This document shows, piece by piece, positions 22,549-32,980 of a DNA stretch of 64,000 nt. The stretch spans positions 1,674,001-1,738,000 of the forward strand of contig JAHDVF020000734.1 in assembly GCA_022606425.2 (NCBI GenBank). Direction: 5' to 3'. How positions within the stretch are numbered: position 1 is the first letter of the stretch; every line of letters begins with the position of its first letter. Position numbers and translations under genes: made by a program. Origin of the DNA: Lepidostoma basale. Lineage: Eukaryota; Arthropoda; Insecta; Trichoptera; Lepidostomatidae. The notes beneath the pieces were generated by a model. The model was not told where the DNA came from. It saw nothing but the letters and a program-made list of their open reading frames with translations, and did not search any database.

Positions 22549-24225
22549 ATACTCGCACAACAAAAATATATCTCTCAAAAAGCGTTTCCTTGGTTACTCC
22601 ATTACATAAGTTACAAAAAAATATTTCTCGAATATATTATATTTAGGAAGAATGTGACGTATCCAATTGAATAAGCAATTTCCCGATGTGTTGTGTGTAC
22701 AGTGACCTCCGCTAATAAAGACTAATAAGCGAGTGACCTCGTGGAGTAGCTCCACGACCTTGGGGCGCCACGTGTCCTCCGCCCGGACCGGAGAAACTTA
22801 AGCCTACTCATTAGGCGCCTTCGCTCCCCTTTGTTATTTCGGGAAATTTTCATGAATGTTTCAGGAGATGGCTGAATATGAGTTTTGGGGCCCAAATTAC
22901 TCATGAAAATTTCGCTCGCTTCCTTATTCCGGTGTCCTTGAGTGATAAACTTTTGGGACTCGTAAAGCGAAAACATTGCTACGTTTTCGTTTGAAATTCG
23001 AATGTGTTTTTTAGGAAAAGGTAAATTCACTTCTCTCCTGACATTGTGATTTGATTTGAATGGTGTTTTTGTTTATAAAATTTATTTGACTATAAATTAT
23101 TCAAATAAAATTATCTTTGATGCAAAGTTATTCTTTAAATTGTTTTATTATTCGCTTAAATTGAGATGCTTTCCTTATTAATCAAAACTCATCAACCATA
23201 AAACCTGGAATGAAATGCTTAAGAATAACGTTTTGCAATATGTGCGAAACTCAAAAAGAGTGTTCACAACACTCACGAGACTCCTATACAAAATAAAGAG
23301 AAAAAAAAAACTTATTTATTATAAATGTTGCATCATCAAATAAAATTTTATGTGATACTTTTTTTCATACCATATTTTATATTTTAATATTAAATGTTTA
23401 AAACCATCTCTGTAGAATTTGATAAAACAATAAATTGTATTTACATATATCTCTTATTAAGAAGACAGTCTCTGCCACCTTGACGACTACAATTCACTGT
23501 TTTAAGAAAGGCTATATTTGTTGTTACCGAGATATAATTGTAAAATAACAAATAAAATAAAATAATATTCCATCAGCCAGCTGACTTCCAAGGAGACCAC
23601 CCAAAAGATTGCGAGAGGGTTGGACATTTTCCACTCAGGAACAGGCCCCGAGAGATAACAGGACACAGTCCTAAACAAATCAGTAGAAGTAAGAATGAAA
23701 AAAAGCGAAAATATATCGATCAATCTATATAATTCATTATATTACTTAACAAATTTTCAAAACACCGATTTTTCTCCATGTTGTGAAAAAGAATACAATA
23801 GTCGCAGTAAATAAGGATTTAAATGTAAATATACGATTATTATTTTTAAATATCTTAAAGTTCAGATGACCTCCCTAAAACCTTAAAATGAAAATACGAT
23901 ATTTACCTTGAAATATTAAAACGTTCGACCTTTCTGGATAAAGGTTCATAATTTTAAATAAATGTAAAATTACGCTTTTATTAGTCTTCAAATCTGATCA
24001 ATTGTAGGCGGTTTTTCATACATACATAAATTAAACGTAATAAGGACTCTTATAGGCTATGAGGCAAGGTTCTGTTTCGAAGATTCCTTAAAAAATACAT
24101 ATTTTTGTCTGGGGTATATCTCCATTTTATTTTCTGCCAAATATCAGATAAATTAACTGAAAAATCAGTTTAATTGTTATTGTAATCTAAATGATTATTA
24201 TTTTCTTGTGTTTTTTAAGTTAATT
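22549..24225. other. Mostly AT-rich stretch; GC-rich patch and unexplained 102-codon ORF
   Basis: A GC-rich patch at 22715-22830 (GTGACCTCGTGGAGTAGCTC, GGGGCGCCACGTGTCC) opens a minus-strand frame (23030-22722, 102 codons) with no domain I recognise; it may be chance. A segment at 23570-23690 also looks non-random but matches nothing else here. Confidence 0.4.
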
Positions 24226-24226
24226 C

Positions 24227-25080
24227 TACAACAACAACAACAAACCATCACGCCGTTTCCCCGCAGGGGTAGGCAGAGAGAATGGACCGCCACACTACTC
24301 TATCCTGGCACACCTCTCTAGCTTCCTCCACATTCATGCATCGAGTCATACACGCATCTTTTAATATTTATTAATATTTGATTAATTTGATCATGCCATG
24401 TTTTCCTCGGTCTACCTCGACTCCTTACTCCATTTACATTGTTAAAGTATTTTTTTTTAACCATTCTTTCTTCACCCATGCGCTCCATATGTCCGAACCA
24501 ACGAAGCGAACCTTTCATAATTTTGTTCATAATACCTTATTTCGCTCTACACTCCTTCCTAATATCAGCATTTGAGATTCTGTCGTACATCGCTCTACCA
24601 CACATACGTCTTAGGGACCTCATCTCTACCGCATTTATTCTGCTCTCATCTTTCTTCTGCCAGTTCCATGCTTCGCTTCCATACATAAGGGTTGGAACCA
24701 GAACTCCATTGTGAACGGCCATTTTCGCTTTCATTGATAAATTCTTGTTTCCAATAACTACTTTTAAAGCTCCATTCACTTTGTTACCCGCACCAACCCT
24801 TCTTTCACTATCACTGTCCGTTCGGCCATCCGCTGTGAACATGCTACCTAAATACACAAATTCACTCACCTGTTCCAAGTTCTCTTCATTTACACTTATA
24901 TTACAAACTGTCATTTGCTCTTCCCTTTCAAAAACTAACACCTTTGACTTTCCGACATTCATCATTAAATCGTTCGACTTGCACCTTATACATTCTCGAC
25001 ACCAAGACTTGTAATTCGTCCGCACTATCCGCAACGAGAACGGCATCGTTTGCGTAAAGCAGACAGTTTACAGACAGATC
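24227..25080 (-). mobile_element. YGSEAW-family LINE, longest copy, reaching into the reverse transcriptase
   Basis: From 5' to 3' on the minus strand: SVNCLLYANDAVLVADSADE (the YADD catalytic box, here YAND), a frameshift near 25045, then a 169-codon frame (25046-24537) with MNVGKSKVLVFERE, EFVYLGSMFTADG and SDSERRVGAGNKVNGALK (thumb), VHNGVLVPTLMYGSEAWNW and SLRRMCG. After a second shift near 24535, LRWFGHMERM and RGRPRKTWHDQI follow, with a small deletion near 24360. It ends in ACGGCGTGATGG and a (TTG)n tail. The D to N change and frameshifts make it inactive. It shows that the shorter stubs belong to an RT-encoding LINE. Confidence 0.85.
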
Positions 25081-25391
25081 ACTTATCTATTTTCAGTTAA
25101 TTCTATGCTGTGTTATTAATATACATACTTTCAGCTCTGATTTTACAAGGGATGTGTAAGAATAGTAATAGATTGTGACAATTTCTTATGAAGAATTCGG
25201 CAAAATTTACCAAGAAACATAAATTTGATTTAACCTTCATACCGATATAGAAAAACGGGGTTTTGGAAAGTGTAATACTTTTTCAATTTTATTGATATTT
25301 GATGAATACCTCAAATCGATTGTGGTCGGTTCCTTCAAAACTAAAAAGTAAGTGATTTAACATTGAGCATTTTTTTCAATTTAAAGTATTT

Positions 25392-25502
25392 ATTCTAACT
25401 AACTAACTAACCATCACGCCGTCTCCCCGAAAGGGTAGGCAGAAAGAATGGACTGTCACATTTTAACCGATGCGGCATTCCATCCTTCTCTTTTCGCCCC
25501 TT
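25392..25502 (-). repeat. Short repeat sharing the YGSEAW LINE 3' end, copy 2 (SINE candidate)
   Basis: An ACTAACTAACTAAC tail, then CATCACGCCGTCTCCCCGAA, GGACTGTCACATTTT and TGCGGCATTCCATCC, TTCTCTTTTCGCCCC, equal to 1494-1600 with few differences; then the two copies diverge. Confidence 0.6.
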
Positions 25503-26435
25503 AAAAATACTTGAAGATTCAGATACAATCGACATATCCGTAATATGTATCGACAATCTCTTGCAGCAGCTAGTCGCCTGGCGTGGATTGTCCATATAAG
25601 TCGAACCGGAAAAGTCAGACCGATTAAAACACTATAAGCATTTAAATTAAGACCCGCAGAAAAACTTTGCCGTTTTTAGCTGATCGAGCTAATTGAACAG
25701 GATAAGTGAAAGGGATTGCTTAACAAAGGGTACAAGATAACACATATACGGCGTGATCAATTAGGATACAATTTTCAGACAGTCTCATAGTCGTTAAAAG
25801 AGTGAACGAGATAGTAAACTTGCTGATATACTTGTATATTACCCGAAGCCGCAAATATAAATGTAACAAATATTTATAACCGATACTTGAAGCACTTTAA
25901 ATATTCCTCGCTCAAACACTTATCATAAATTATAGTACGAGTAGGATACAATATCATAAACTTTTAATTTGCGCCCTTGAAAAGTTCACCCCTAAAAGTT
26001 CGGGATCCTTCTGTTCAACTGTGTGTGTCGGGGTTCCTGTGCCCTACACGTGTCCACGTGAAAGCCTTCGGCAGGGGTTATCAACCGGATTACATAATAA
26101 TATGATCTTCAGTGTAACATACTATGTCACTTATATGTTGTAACAATCTGATACTATTGAAGAAGTACAAGCACAATTCTTACTGCTTTTTGAATAGATA
26201 TCTCGAATTATTATTATTATTTGAATGATTGAATGAGTATTAGTATATTACCTGAAGACACAATAGACTTTTTAATAGGTAAGGGATCACCTACGATTGA
26301 AAAAACTATTCGCAATGATTGATTCTAAATTAATTTGTAGGACAAAAACCAATTCGCACGCTTAATAGAACACTGGCTTAACTCAAAAAATCAAGTTTTG
26401 CTCAATCTGACATTTTAACAAAAACAGTCGAAAAA
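25503..26435. other. AT-rich stretch without recognised gene
   Basis: Nothing recognised; a short GC-richer piece at 26000-26070. Confidence 0.45.
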
Positions 26436-26535
26436 CACGTACGAATGGATAGCGTTAACATTGTGAACGATTATCGTACCTACGAATGGATAGCGTTAAC
26501 ATTGTGAAAAATAGACGGATAGCGTTAACACAAGC
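26436..26535 (+). repeat. Short tandem repeat, about 41-bp unit
   Basis: TACGAATGGATAGCGTTAAC begins at about 26440 and 26481 (period 41, with ATTGTGAA following both), and a third partial GGATAGCGTTAACA at 26517. Confidence 0.75.
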
Positions 26536-26814
26536 ATCTGTTTAATGTTAACTAAAGTTTGACCTAAACCATAATCGGTCAGTTTACTATTAAGCGTGCA
26601 AATTGTATTACAACATTGCAATAAAAGTCGACTCGAGCACACACGGCCAAGTAGAAGCCTATATTTGTTGAATATGACGTGCCTTCTCGGGCAAAAATGA
26701 TAACCCGCTAAGTGGATAGATACAGCATCACAGTAATGCGTGGTGCGGCGCCAGGATTGAACTCCTCGCTTGAACTTGGCACGCACACTAACATCATCGC
26801 ACTGAATACATTTC

Positions 26815-26900
26815 TATAGGAGTGGTGTGGTGGCTAGTGACGTCAGAGGAGATATCCCCCCAGATGGAACCGAGCAGAGGGCGGGGGTATGAGCAGGGCA
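26815..26900. promoter_or_regulatory. GC-rich patch with CRE-type octamer
   Basis: TGACGTCA at 26838-26845 sits in GC-rich sequence (CAGAGGGCGGGGGTATGAGC). TGACGTCA is the known CREB/ATF binding octamer; function here is inferred. Confidence 0.3.
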
Positions 26901-27074
26901 ATAACACTCGGCCGAGGCCATTTTAGACATTTCGCCTACCAAACACGTAGGAACCACGGCTTGTATATACATATTACTTTAGATACTTCTGGATGGCATT
27001 TTAAAAACATTTTTTCGAAGTCATTGTCAATTTTAATATTAATATGTTTCATTGAATGGCAAATTTATTTAAAA

Positions 27075-27430
27075 TACAGTCCTTCGTGTCGGTACTGTGT
27101 GGCTGCGAAACATTGACGATTGGCCAGAGTGAGTGCAGACGTCTAGCTGCTTCTAAAATGTGGTGTTACAGACGCATAATGTGAATCCATTGGTCATGTC
27201 CAAAACAGCAAGGTACTGAGTATTGAGTAGGACCCGAGAAACGAGGCAAATCCTTAAAATGATTGTTCAGTAACAAGCAAACTAGATAGGTCATAATATC
27301 AGACACCTCGACCTGCTTATAACCATCATTCAGGGAATGTCTGAGGGTAGAAACTGCAGAAGTCATCTAAGAGACGTCTGTATGGACCCAGTGATCAGAG
27401 ACTATGACAGCTACACAGAGATGAAAAGAC
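27075..27430 (+). mobile_element. LINE C-terminal fragment, decayed
   Basis: The forward frame gives VLCGCETLTIGQSECRRLAA and SKMWCYRRIM: the Y/C-G-C-E-T-W-T-L box followed by the F-x-M-W-C-Y-R-R-x-L motif of LINE C-terminal regions. Later pieces, TLKMIVQ and MSEGRNCRSHLRD, fit the G-R-x-x-G-R region. Frameshifted and without a clear tail. Confidence 0.65.
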
Positions 27431-27689
27431 TAACCGACTAAAATAAACAAGTAGGGCTACCAGTCCCTACAATGTTACTAAGAAATTTCAATAAAACCTC
27501 AGACCAGGCCATTTTCAAAAATCATGTTTTGCCCCTATCAAAGTGAAATATGTTAATCCATTAAAATATAATAAATAATAAAACTTCTAAAAAACGGCGT
27601 TTATCAATATTGAATATTTATTAAAGAGTTTTACGTCATTCTTTAAGAAGTAATAAATAGTAAATTTGGCGAAAATAACTATTAAATGT

Positions 27690-27785
27690 TGAAAAAATTT
27701 CTTGCCAACCTATGTTGGCATCATCAAGTGTTATTTGTAATGCCTGATGATGCCAACGTAAGTTGGCAAAATGATGATCGCGACA
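27690..27785. ncRNA. Two facing hammerhead-like motifs in an inverted repeat
   Basis: Plus strand: CTGATGA at 27744-27750, extra T, stem II GCCAAC/GTTGGC, then AAAA in place of GAAA. Minus strand: TTGATGA followed by GCCAACATAGGTTGGC (27718-27703). Both lack a proper GAAA/stem III, so neither should cleave. The head-to-head arrangement resembles those at 29.2, 31.5 and 36.1 kb. Confidence 0.5.
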
Positions 27786-27867
27786 ATCTCATTCAAATAA
27801 ATGGTGTTACATATAATAACAGTGTTTCAAATTAAAACATTTAATAATGTTAAAGTATCATCAAATC

Positions 27868-27965
27868 AAATCAGTTTATTATCTCAACAGACATTACAAA
27901 CAATATTAATGTTTAAGGCATCTATTGAGTACAGATACAATATAATATATATATAACACCAGGAA
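27868..27965 (-). repeat. Retroposon 3' end with GATTTGATTTGAT tail
   Basis: On the minus strand: AGATGCCTTAAACATTAATA, TTGTTTGTAATGTCTGTTGA, then AATAAACTGATTTGATTTGA. The same block is on the plus strand at 53570-53662. An oligonucleotide-repeat tail and AATAAA before it indicate a LINE or SINE 3' end. Confidence 0.6.
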
Positions 27966-27999
27966 GACATGAGAGATGTGAGAAGTCAAGAGTATTTAT

Positions 28000-28145
28000 T
28001 TTTCATTGTTTCTTGAAGAATTATGTAAAACTCCATATTAAATAATTAATGTAAATGAATGCGCCTGTCTTCGAGGTGTTTTAATAAATTGTATGTGAAA
28101 TGATATGTTTCGCCCTTCTGGGGCATTATTAACAAGAGTATTTGT
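28000..28145 (-). ncRNA. Hammerhead-family repeat (ACATGT type), degraded
   Basis: On the minus strand: TTAATAA, stem II GCCCC/AGGGC-like, GAAA, ACATAT, then C (28135-28101). The flank holds TTGTTTCTTGAAGAATTATG and AAAACTCCATATTAAATAAT, the repeat's far end. Core and stem III both mutated. Confidence 0.5.
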
Positions 28146-28569
28146 TTTCTGAACAGACTTTCACTGATATTGTATGAAAGACATCGATCTCCGAGGAGTC
28201 CGCGTTCAGCAGACTAATTGCTCTTCCCACCGGTATCACCAGAAGTAGAATGATTCTGGCGGCCGGTAAATAAAACAACCTATGCTGTCGCTGTCGGAGA
28301 TATCTGTCAGGGACACAGAGATCAACATCCTCCAGCACGGCGAGTCCTCGAAATATCCCCTGATTAATCTAAAGAAATGGGTTATGAGATGCCCATCTCT
28401 TCGAAGCTGCAGGGAGTTGGTCTGCAGCATTTCAGGATAAAGTCACGGATAGCTAGCATATTCCTTCATATAGAGATACCTCAGATTTTTTTTCTGATCG
28501 TACAAAATGTTACGGCCAAAACAATGGATTATCTAAAATGATATCGATAAGAAGGCCAGTCGAGCATGT

Positions 28570-28795
28570 ATGTATTGAATATGCTGCGTACACGGGTTCA
28601 CCCTGTGGTGATGTCACCGCACCGCACACTGCGTGATCCTGAATGGGCCCACCCCAGCCCGTTCCACCCCGCCCCGCTCCACCCGCCGCCCCACAACCCC
28701 GTGACCTCTGGCGGGCGGGCGCGGCGCTCCGACCTAGCGTAGCGACCCGGAGGATTGCGTGGGTTAGGGACGGGTGGGGTGACCCGCTACTATAT
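28570..28795. other. GC-rich patch
   Basis: CACCCCGCCCCGCTCCACCC, GCGGGCGGGCGCGGCGCTCC and flanks: the most GC-rich sequence of the window. A proline/arginine-rich 65-codon frame here reflects composition. Could be a CpG-rich regulatory element; no other evidence. Confidence 0.4.
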
Positions 28796-28896
28796 TTTCT
28801 TATTCAAACTTCGAATAAGGATTTACTATATTTCTTTTAAGCAAATAACATTTTCATATTTCTTCTATATTCGCCTTCACTTCGTGCTGTGGATTC

Positions 28897-29105
28897 ATAT
28901 TTGAATAAATTTAATATAAATGCACTTAGTACTACAACACTTTATTTCACTTATCGCATACATGTTTCGTTTATATAATAACATAACCTTTTCTATGTAC
29001 ATTAAAAATTTTGTACATTGAAAAAGGTTACGGTATAACCGGCATATGTCTGTGATAAGTGAAATAAAGTATTGTAATACTAAGCGCGATTATATTAATT
29101 CAAAT
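28897..29105 (-). repeat. Cruciform-forming inverted repeat with hammerhead-like GAAACATGT
   Basis: Arms 28899-28963 and 29042-29104 are complementary over about 65 bp (for example CACTTTATTTCACTTATC against GATAAGTGAAATAAAGT). Inside is a second hairpin, AACCTTTTCTATGTACA (28984-29000) against TGTACATTGAAAAAGGTT. The minus strand has CGAAACATGT at the junction, as in hammerhead stem III. The three-way-junction layout fits a hammerhead relative with a long stem II, but no CTGATGA box remains. Confidence 0.55.
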
Positions 29106-29335
29106 TGTAATATTTATTTATTTCTTGAACAATGATGTGAAACTCCATGTTTAAAAATATACACGAATGAGAACGTCTGTTTTCTATAAGATTTATTATA
29201 TTGTATATTATAGGAAGAATATATTTCGTCTTGCTCAGGCATCATCAAATGTGATATTTTATAATGTCTTAGCAAGGCGAAACATGTCGTTCCATAACGT
29301 ATTAAATTGTTTTTAGAAAACAGACGATTTCATCG
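29106..29335. ncRNA. Hammerhead-family repeat (ACATGT type) with facing motifs
   Basis: Minus strand: TTGATGA (29248-29242), extra T, GCCTGAGCAAGAC, GAAA (29227-29224), TATAT. Plus strand: TTTATAA, TGTCTTAGCAAGGC, GAAA (29279-29282), stem III ACATGT and a GTC triplet ending 29288. The minus copy keeps G8 of the core, supporting CTGATGA as the ancestral box. The left flank TTATTTCTTGAACAATGATG is the family end. Confidence 0.55.
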
Positions 29336-29624
29336 GTTTTAATTATTTCAATATTCCATAATGACACAAGGAAAGACTCAAGCATTTGTTTATAAAAAAT
29401 ATTCAAAAATACTCATTATTGTCCAAATACTACTATAAAACTGCATATCACATCGGATATTTAAAAAAATATGAGATCTCATAGTCATGCTTTAAACGTA
29501 AAAATATAATATTATATTGTTTATTGAACAATGATAAAACACTCCAAATTAAATGTTTAATATTGATGAAAACACTCGTTCTAAATATGAACTTTATTTT
29601 AGAAGTTACTTTTAAGTTTCATTA

Positions 29625-29835
29625 TACAGGATGTCCCAGAAGTAGAGTCCGGAAACGGATGATGGGCAAGTCTAGTTATGAGAAAAGTGTAAAAAAAATC
29701 AAAATTTTGTATTTTTTAAATTATAGACATTTGAAAAAACATAATCAACACTCTGTTTTTTCTTACATTTTTCTCATAACTAGCATGACTATCACCCGTT
29801 TCTAGCTTGACGTCGACTTCTGGAACACCCCTGTA
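29625..29835. mobile_element. MITE with about 78-bp inverted ends and TA target sites
   Basis: The left end TACAGGATGTCCCAGAAGT (29625) and the inverted right end ACTTCTGGAACACCCCTGTA (to 29835) continue as imperfect complements through AAACGGATGATG and CTAGTTATGAGAAAA to about 29700. TA at both outer ends suggests a Tc1/mariner-type target duplication. The internal part is AT-rich with no transposase, so it is non-autonomous. Confidence 0.75.
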
Positions 29836-29856
29836 TTTTTCTCAAACTTGATTCAC

Positions 29857-29902
29857 TACAGGGTGTCCCAGAAGTCGACGTCAAGCCGAAAACGGACCGA
29901 AC
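29857..29902 (+). mobile_element. Solo terminus of the same MITE family
   Basis: TACAGGGTGTCCCAGAAGTC then GACGTCAAGCCGAAAACGG repeats the terminus of the neighbouring MITE, 22 bp away in direct orientation to its left end. No partner end follows. Confidence 0.65.
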
Positions 29903-30555
29903 CATATAATAATACCAACCTACTTCAATTCTTAGGTTTTCCGATAACTTTTTACATTTAAAAATACTTTTTACAGATTCCCACAGAGAACATTCAGAAA
30001 AGAATATTTGTAATATCTCATGCAACTTATTTTAATTTAGCTGTTTTATTACAATAAAAATGTCTCATTTGTAATAATTCAGAAACGGGAATACCAAAGT
30101 ATGAATTCCGAAAGGGTCGCTTTGATTTTCTCTTTCAATAGTCTAAATTTCGTAACTTCAACTGAAAATTATCCGAATGTAAAAGTAGAGTAGTAATTCA
30201 AAGAAAAGCCTCTGTTAAAAGTGCCACGTGTCTCTCTTCCCATTTTCCCCATCCCCCGTAAACCGGCGCCCTATGTACCCTCCGGGGTGAGGGACTCATC
30301 CCTTATTCTTGAATCGTTCAGATATCGTACACATCGTAGGGCGGTATCAATATAATAGTAGTACGGTTCCTAAATATATTTCTTTTTAGTTAAAGGTGTT
30401 GGTGTGAAATCATATATTCATATAAATCGCTTATTTTAATTGAATTCATGTTTGAAAACACTTTCTGTTTAAATAAGATATACATTTAAAAATATGGTAT
30501 ATTTTACGCATGTATCTGCAAATGTAAAAATTTTAACAAACAATTCCCCAAAAAG
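29903..30555. other. Noncoding stretch without recognised gene
   Basis: A C-rich piece at 30230-30300; nothing else recognised. Confidence 0.45.
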
Positions 30556-30559
30556 AACA

Positions 30560-30655
30560 TCTCTCTCTCTCTCCCCCCCCCCCCTCTCTCTCTCTATCTC
30601 TCTCAATCTCTCTCTCTCTCTATCTATTTCTCTCTCCCCCTCTCTCTCTCTCCCT
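30560..30655. repeat. (CT)n / (C)n microsatellite
   Basis: Nearly pure CTCTCT with an internal run of about 12 C and a few CTAT and CAAT interruptions over 95 bp. It creates an artefactual Ser/Leu-rich frame. Confidence 0.95.
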
Positions 30656-31430
30656 GAATATTTTGGTGTTTTTTGCTCAAAATAATTTTAAACTCCCTTT
30701 TTTTCTGGAGTCTCCATACATTACTTAATCGGCAATTTATATCGAAAACCACGCACGGTCACTGGTGCGGTATTCTCCAGATTACCCTATTATCATTTGA
30801 ATGTACATGATATAACTATGTGAACATAATATTATTACATTACGTATTTACATAGGATCTTAGCCGTAGTTGAAATTGAACTGTAATAACCCTCCCAGCT
30901 AGCCTAACCCCAAATCTCCGGGAGCGACGACCCTGGCCACAGCTTTTCCCCGTACTCTCCCTCTTCGCCACCACACACCCTCACCCCACTCTTCACGCAC
31001 TCTCATCCTCTCCACCGCCTTACGCCTACTGTCATTCTTCTAACCTTGAATAAAGCACCCCAATTCAGGGCGACCATATTTGCTTAATTTTCTTCTAGAA
31101 ACTGCTTTCTTTGATTTAATGAATATTTTATTCAATTAGTTTGAGACCTTTTTTTCTTCATCAACTAAAATACCAAAAAACTTTATTCAACAGCGCATAA
31201 TCCGCATTTCTGTTATTGAAAGCATTGCCTAGATAAACTTTAAATATATTCGCATAATTTTTAATGTTACGGGTGTCAATATTACGAAGAAGAAAATTTT
31301 ACCCTTTAATGCGATGTACAACGAAATCATATCCTATAGATAGAAATTTCAATGTAAAAACACAAAATAATTGTAGTAAATAAAAATTAACTCAATTTTT
31401 TAGTATTCGATATAATCATTCGAACGTTTG
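30656..31430. other. Noncoding stretch with C-rich patch
   Basis: 30890-31040 is C-rich on the plus strand (CTCCCTCTTCGCC, CACACACCCTCACCCC). Similar C-rich sequence without clear homology lies at 36360-36490. No gene seen. Confidence 0.4.
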
Positions 31431-31431
31431 A

Positions 31432-31665
31432 AGTAAACTAATAATTACGAATGAAAACATCTGTTTTATATAATTTTTATCATTGTTTATTGGAAGGACA
31501 TGATTTTCCCTTTCTAAGGCATTGTCAAATGTCTTGGAAAGGCGAAACGTGTCATTCCATTTCCCATAAACTTTAAAAAATCAGAAGTTGTCATGCGTAT
31601 TAATTATCTAATGAGGAGTTTTATATCATTGTTCGAGAAACAGTTCATTTAAAATATAAATATAA
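31432..31665. ncRNA. Hammerhead-family repeat (ACATGT type) with facing motifs
   Basis: Minus strand: TTGACAA, TGCCTTAGAAAGG, GAAAATCATG (31527-31499), mutated. Plus strand: CTTGGAAAGGC, GAAA (31544-31547), CGTGTC ending 31553, with the 5' core box deleted. The left flank AATTACGAATGAAAACATCT and right flank GAGTTTTATATCATTGTTCG are the family ends. Confidence 0.5.
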
Positions 31666-31702
31666 TATAATCCTTTATTTCTCTTTTCTTTCAAAGTTTG
31701 GA

Positions 31703-31878
31703 CTTTAATTTATTTGATTATTTATAATATTTTCTTTATTTTAATAGCTTATTTTATTGTAAAATTTCGATTATGCTCAAAGTTATATATAGATATATAA
31801 CTTTAAGCAATCTCGAAATTTTAAAAATAAAAAAATTCTATTAAAAATAAAGAAAATGTTATAAATAATCAAATGAAC
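31703..31878. repeat. Near-perfect palindromic AT-rich element
   Basis: The sequence is symmetrical about 31793: ATTTGATTATTTATAATATT (from 31712) against AATGTTATAAATAATCAAAT (to 31874), and TTCGATT-TGC-AAAGTTATATAT against ATATAACTTT-GCA-ATCTCGAA. Arms are about 82 bp. The right half recurs at 32879-32978. Probably a MITE able to form a long hairpin. Confidence 0.8.
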
Positions 31879-31989
31879 CCAAATAAGAACTTATAATCAT
31901 AATTAATTTAAATTTAATAATTTAAATTGAATCATTATATTTGTTATAACAAAAGCATTAACGTTCCAAAATAAATCTTTATAAGATCT

Positions 31990-32085
31990 GTCAGATCATG
32001 TAAACAATTTTATAATATTTTTAAAAATGTATCTTTACTGAAGAATGACTGTTTGTCCGAAACATGTTGAAACGAAATATAATTG
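31990..32085 (+). ncRNA. Hammerhead ribozyme-like motif (CTGAAGA/GGAC family), copy 1
   Basis: CTGAAGA at 32038-32044, extra A, stem II TGAC/GTCC around loop TGTTT (one mismatch), GAAA at 32059-32062, palindromic ACATGT (32062-32067), then T where C is expected. U7 to A is tolerated in known hammerheads; the lost cleavage C is not. Upstream CAATTTTATAATATTTTT and downstream AAATATAATTGTTG can pair as stem I. Confidence 0.6.
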
Positions 32086-32875
32086 TTGTATATACAAAGT
32101 ATTTAAAAAAAGAAAAAGAGAAATAAACCATCATAACAACACAAAGTATGGCGTATATAGAAGAAATAATATAATCCTTTCATTAAATGCTTACTTGGGT
32201 ATGGTTGGGAAAAGTCAGTTCACATATAAATCTAAGTAATTATATGACCAATCTAACAAGAAAAGTTAACATAATATTGTAATCAGTATCTTGAGTAAAT
32301 CTGCAGATACATATTCAGGAAATTGGCTCATGTGGGTCCTGGTGACTTACAGTCAAATCGCCGAATCGTCAAATACACATACTCGTATGCCATATATCCA
32401 CTGATACAGTATTTGTTATATTTTCTCTTTATTTTACTCACAATTATAATTTGATACCCGCCATTATTTTTCATTAGCGTAATAATGCTATCCATTGTAC
32501 TCGTATCATTTCGTGGAAATCGGGAAAGATTGTTGAAACAATTTCGGCAGATTTTAATAAGGGACTCTTCAATCTGTGTTGTAAACCGAGTGTTCTCAAG
32601 GCCCCGGGATAATCGCTCTCGGGCAGGTGAACTAGATATTTTTCAATTAGTTTTCCAATGGAAAAGTCTGTAGGTATTTGCGGGAGGGATAATTATTTTC
32701 GAAGAATCTAATCATATTTTTTTGTGGCAAATCCTAAGAAATAATTTTCAGTTCCGTAATTGTTTTGTGGATTCATAATTTCGTATTGTGGAAATTACTA
32801 TCCTAGTCAAATTAAAGCTGTGAATATTGTATTATACAAATTTAGGCTTGAATTTCAAAACAAATTTATTAATAT
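32086..32875. other. Noncoding stretch without recognised gene
   Basis: A GC-richer piece at 32595-32635 only. Confidence 0.45.
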
Positions 32876-32878
32876 GTG

Positions 32879-32980
32879 AAATATATATGTAGAAATATAA
32901 CTTGAAGCAATCTCGAAATTTTAGAAATAAAATAATTCTATTAAAAATAAAGAAAATGTTATAAATAATCAAATAAATTT
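32879..32980. repeat. Half copy of the 31.7-kb palindrome
   Basis: GAAGCAATCTCGAAATTTTA, ATTCTATTAAAAATAAAGAA and AATGTTATAAATAATCAAAT match 31805-31875 with few changes; the other arm is missing. Confidence 0.75.

Noticed and set aside
26690..26790. tRNA-like GAGTTCAATCC on the minus strand
   Set aside because: The T-stem does not close with a 7-nt loop and no A box or acceptor stem can be placed.
28643..28840. 65-codon proline/arginine-rich frame
   Set aside because: Product of extreme GC content; no domain, and the frame runs into ordinary AT-rich sequence.
30494..30685. Ser/Leu-rich 63-codon frame
   Set aside because: Encoded by the (CT)n microsatellite.
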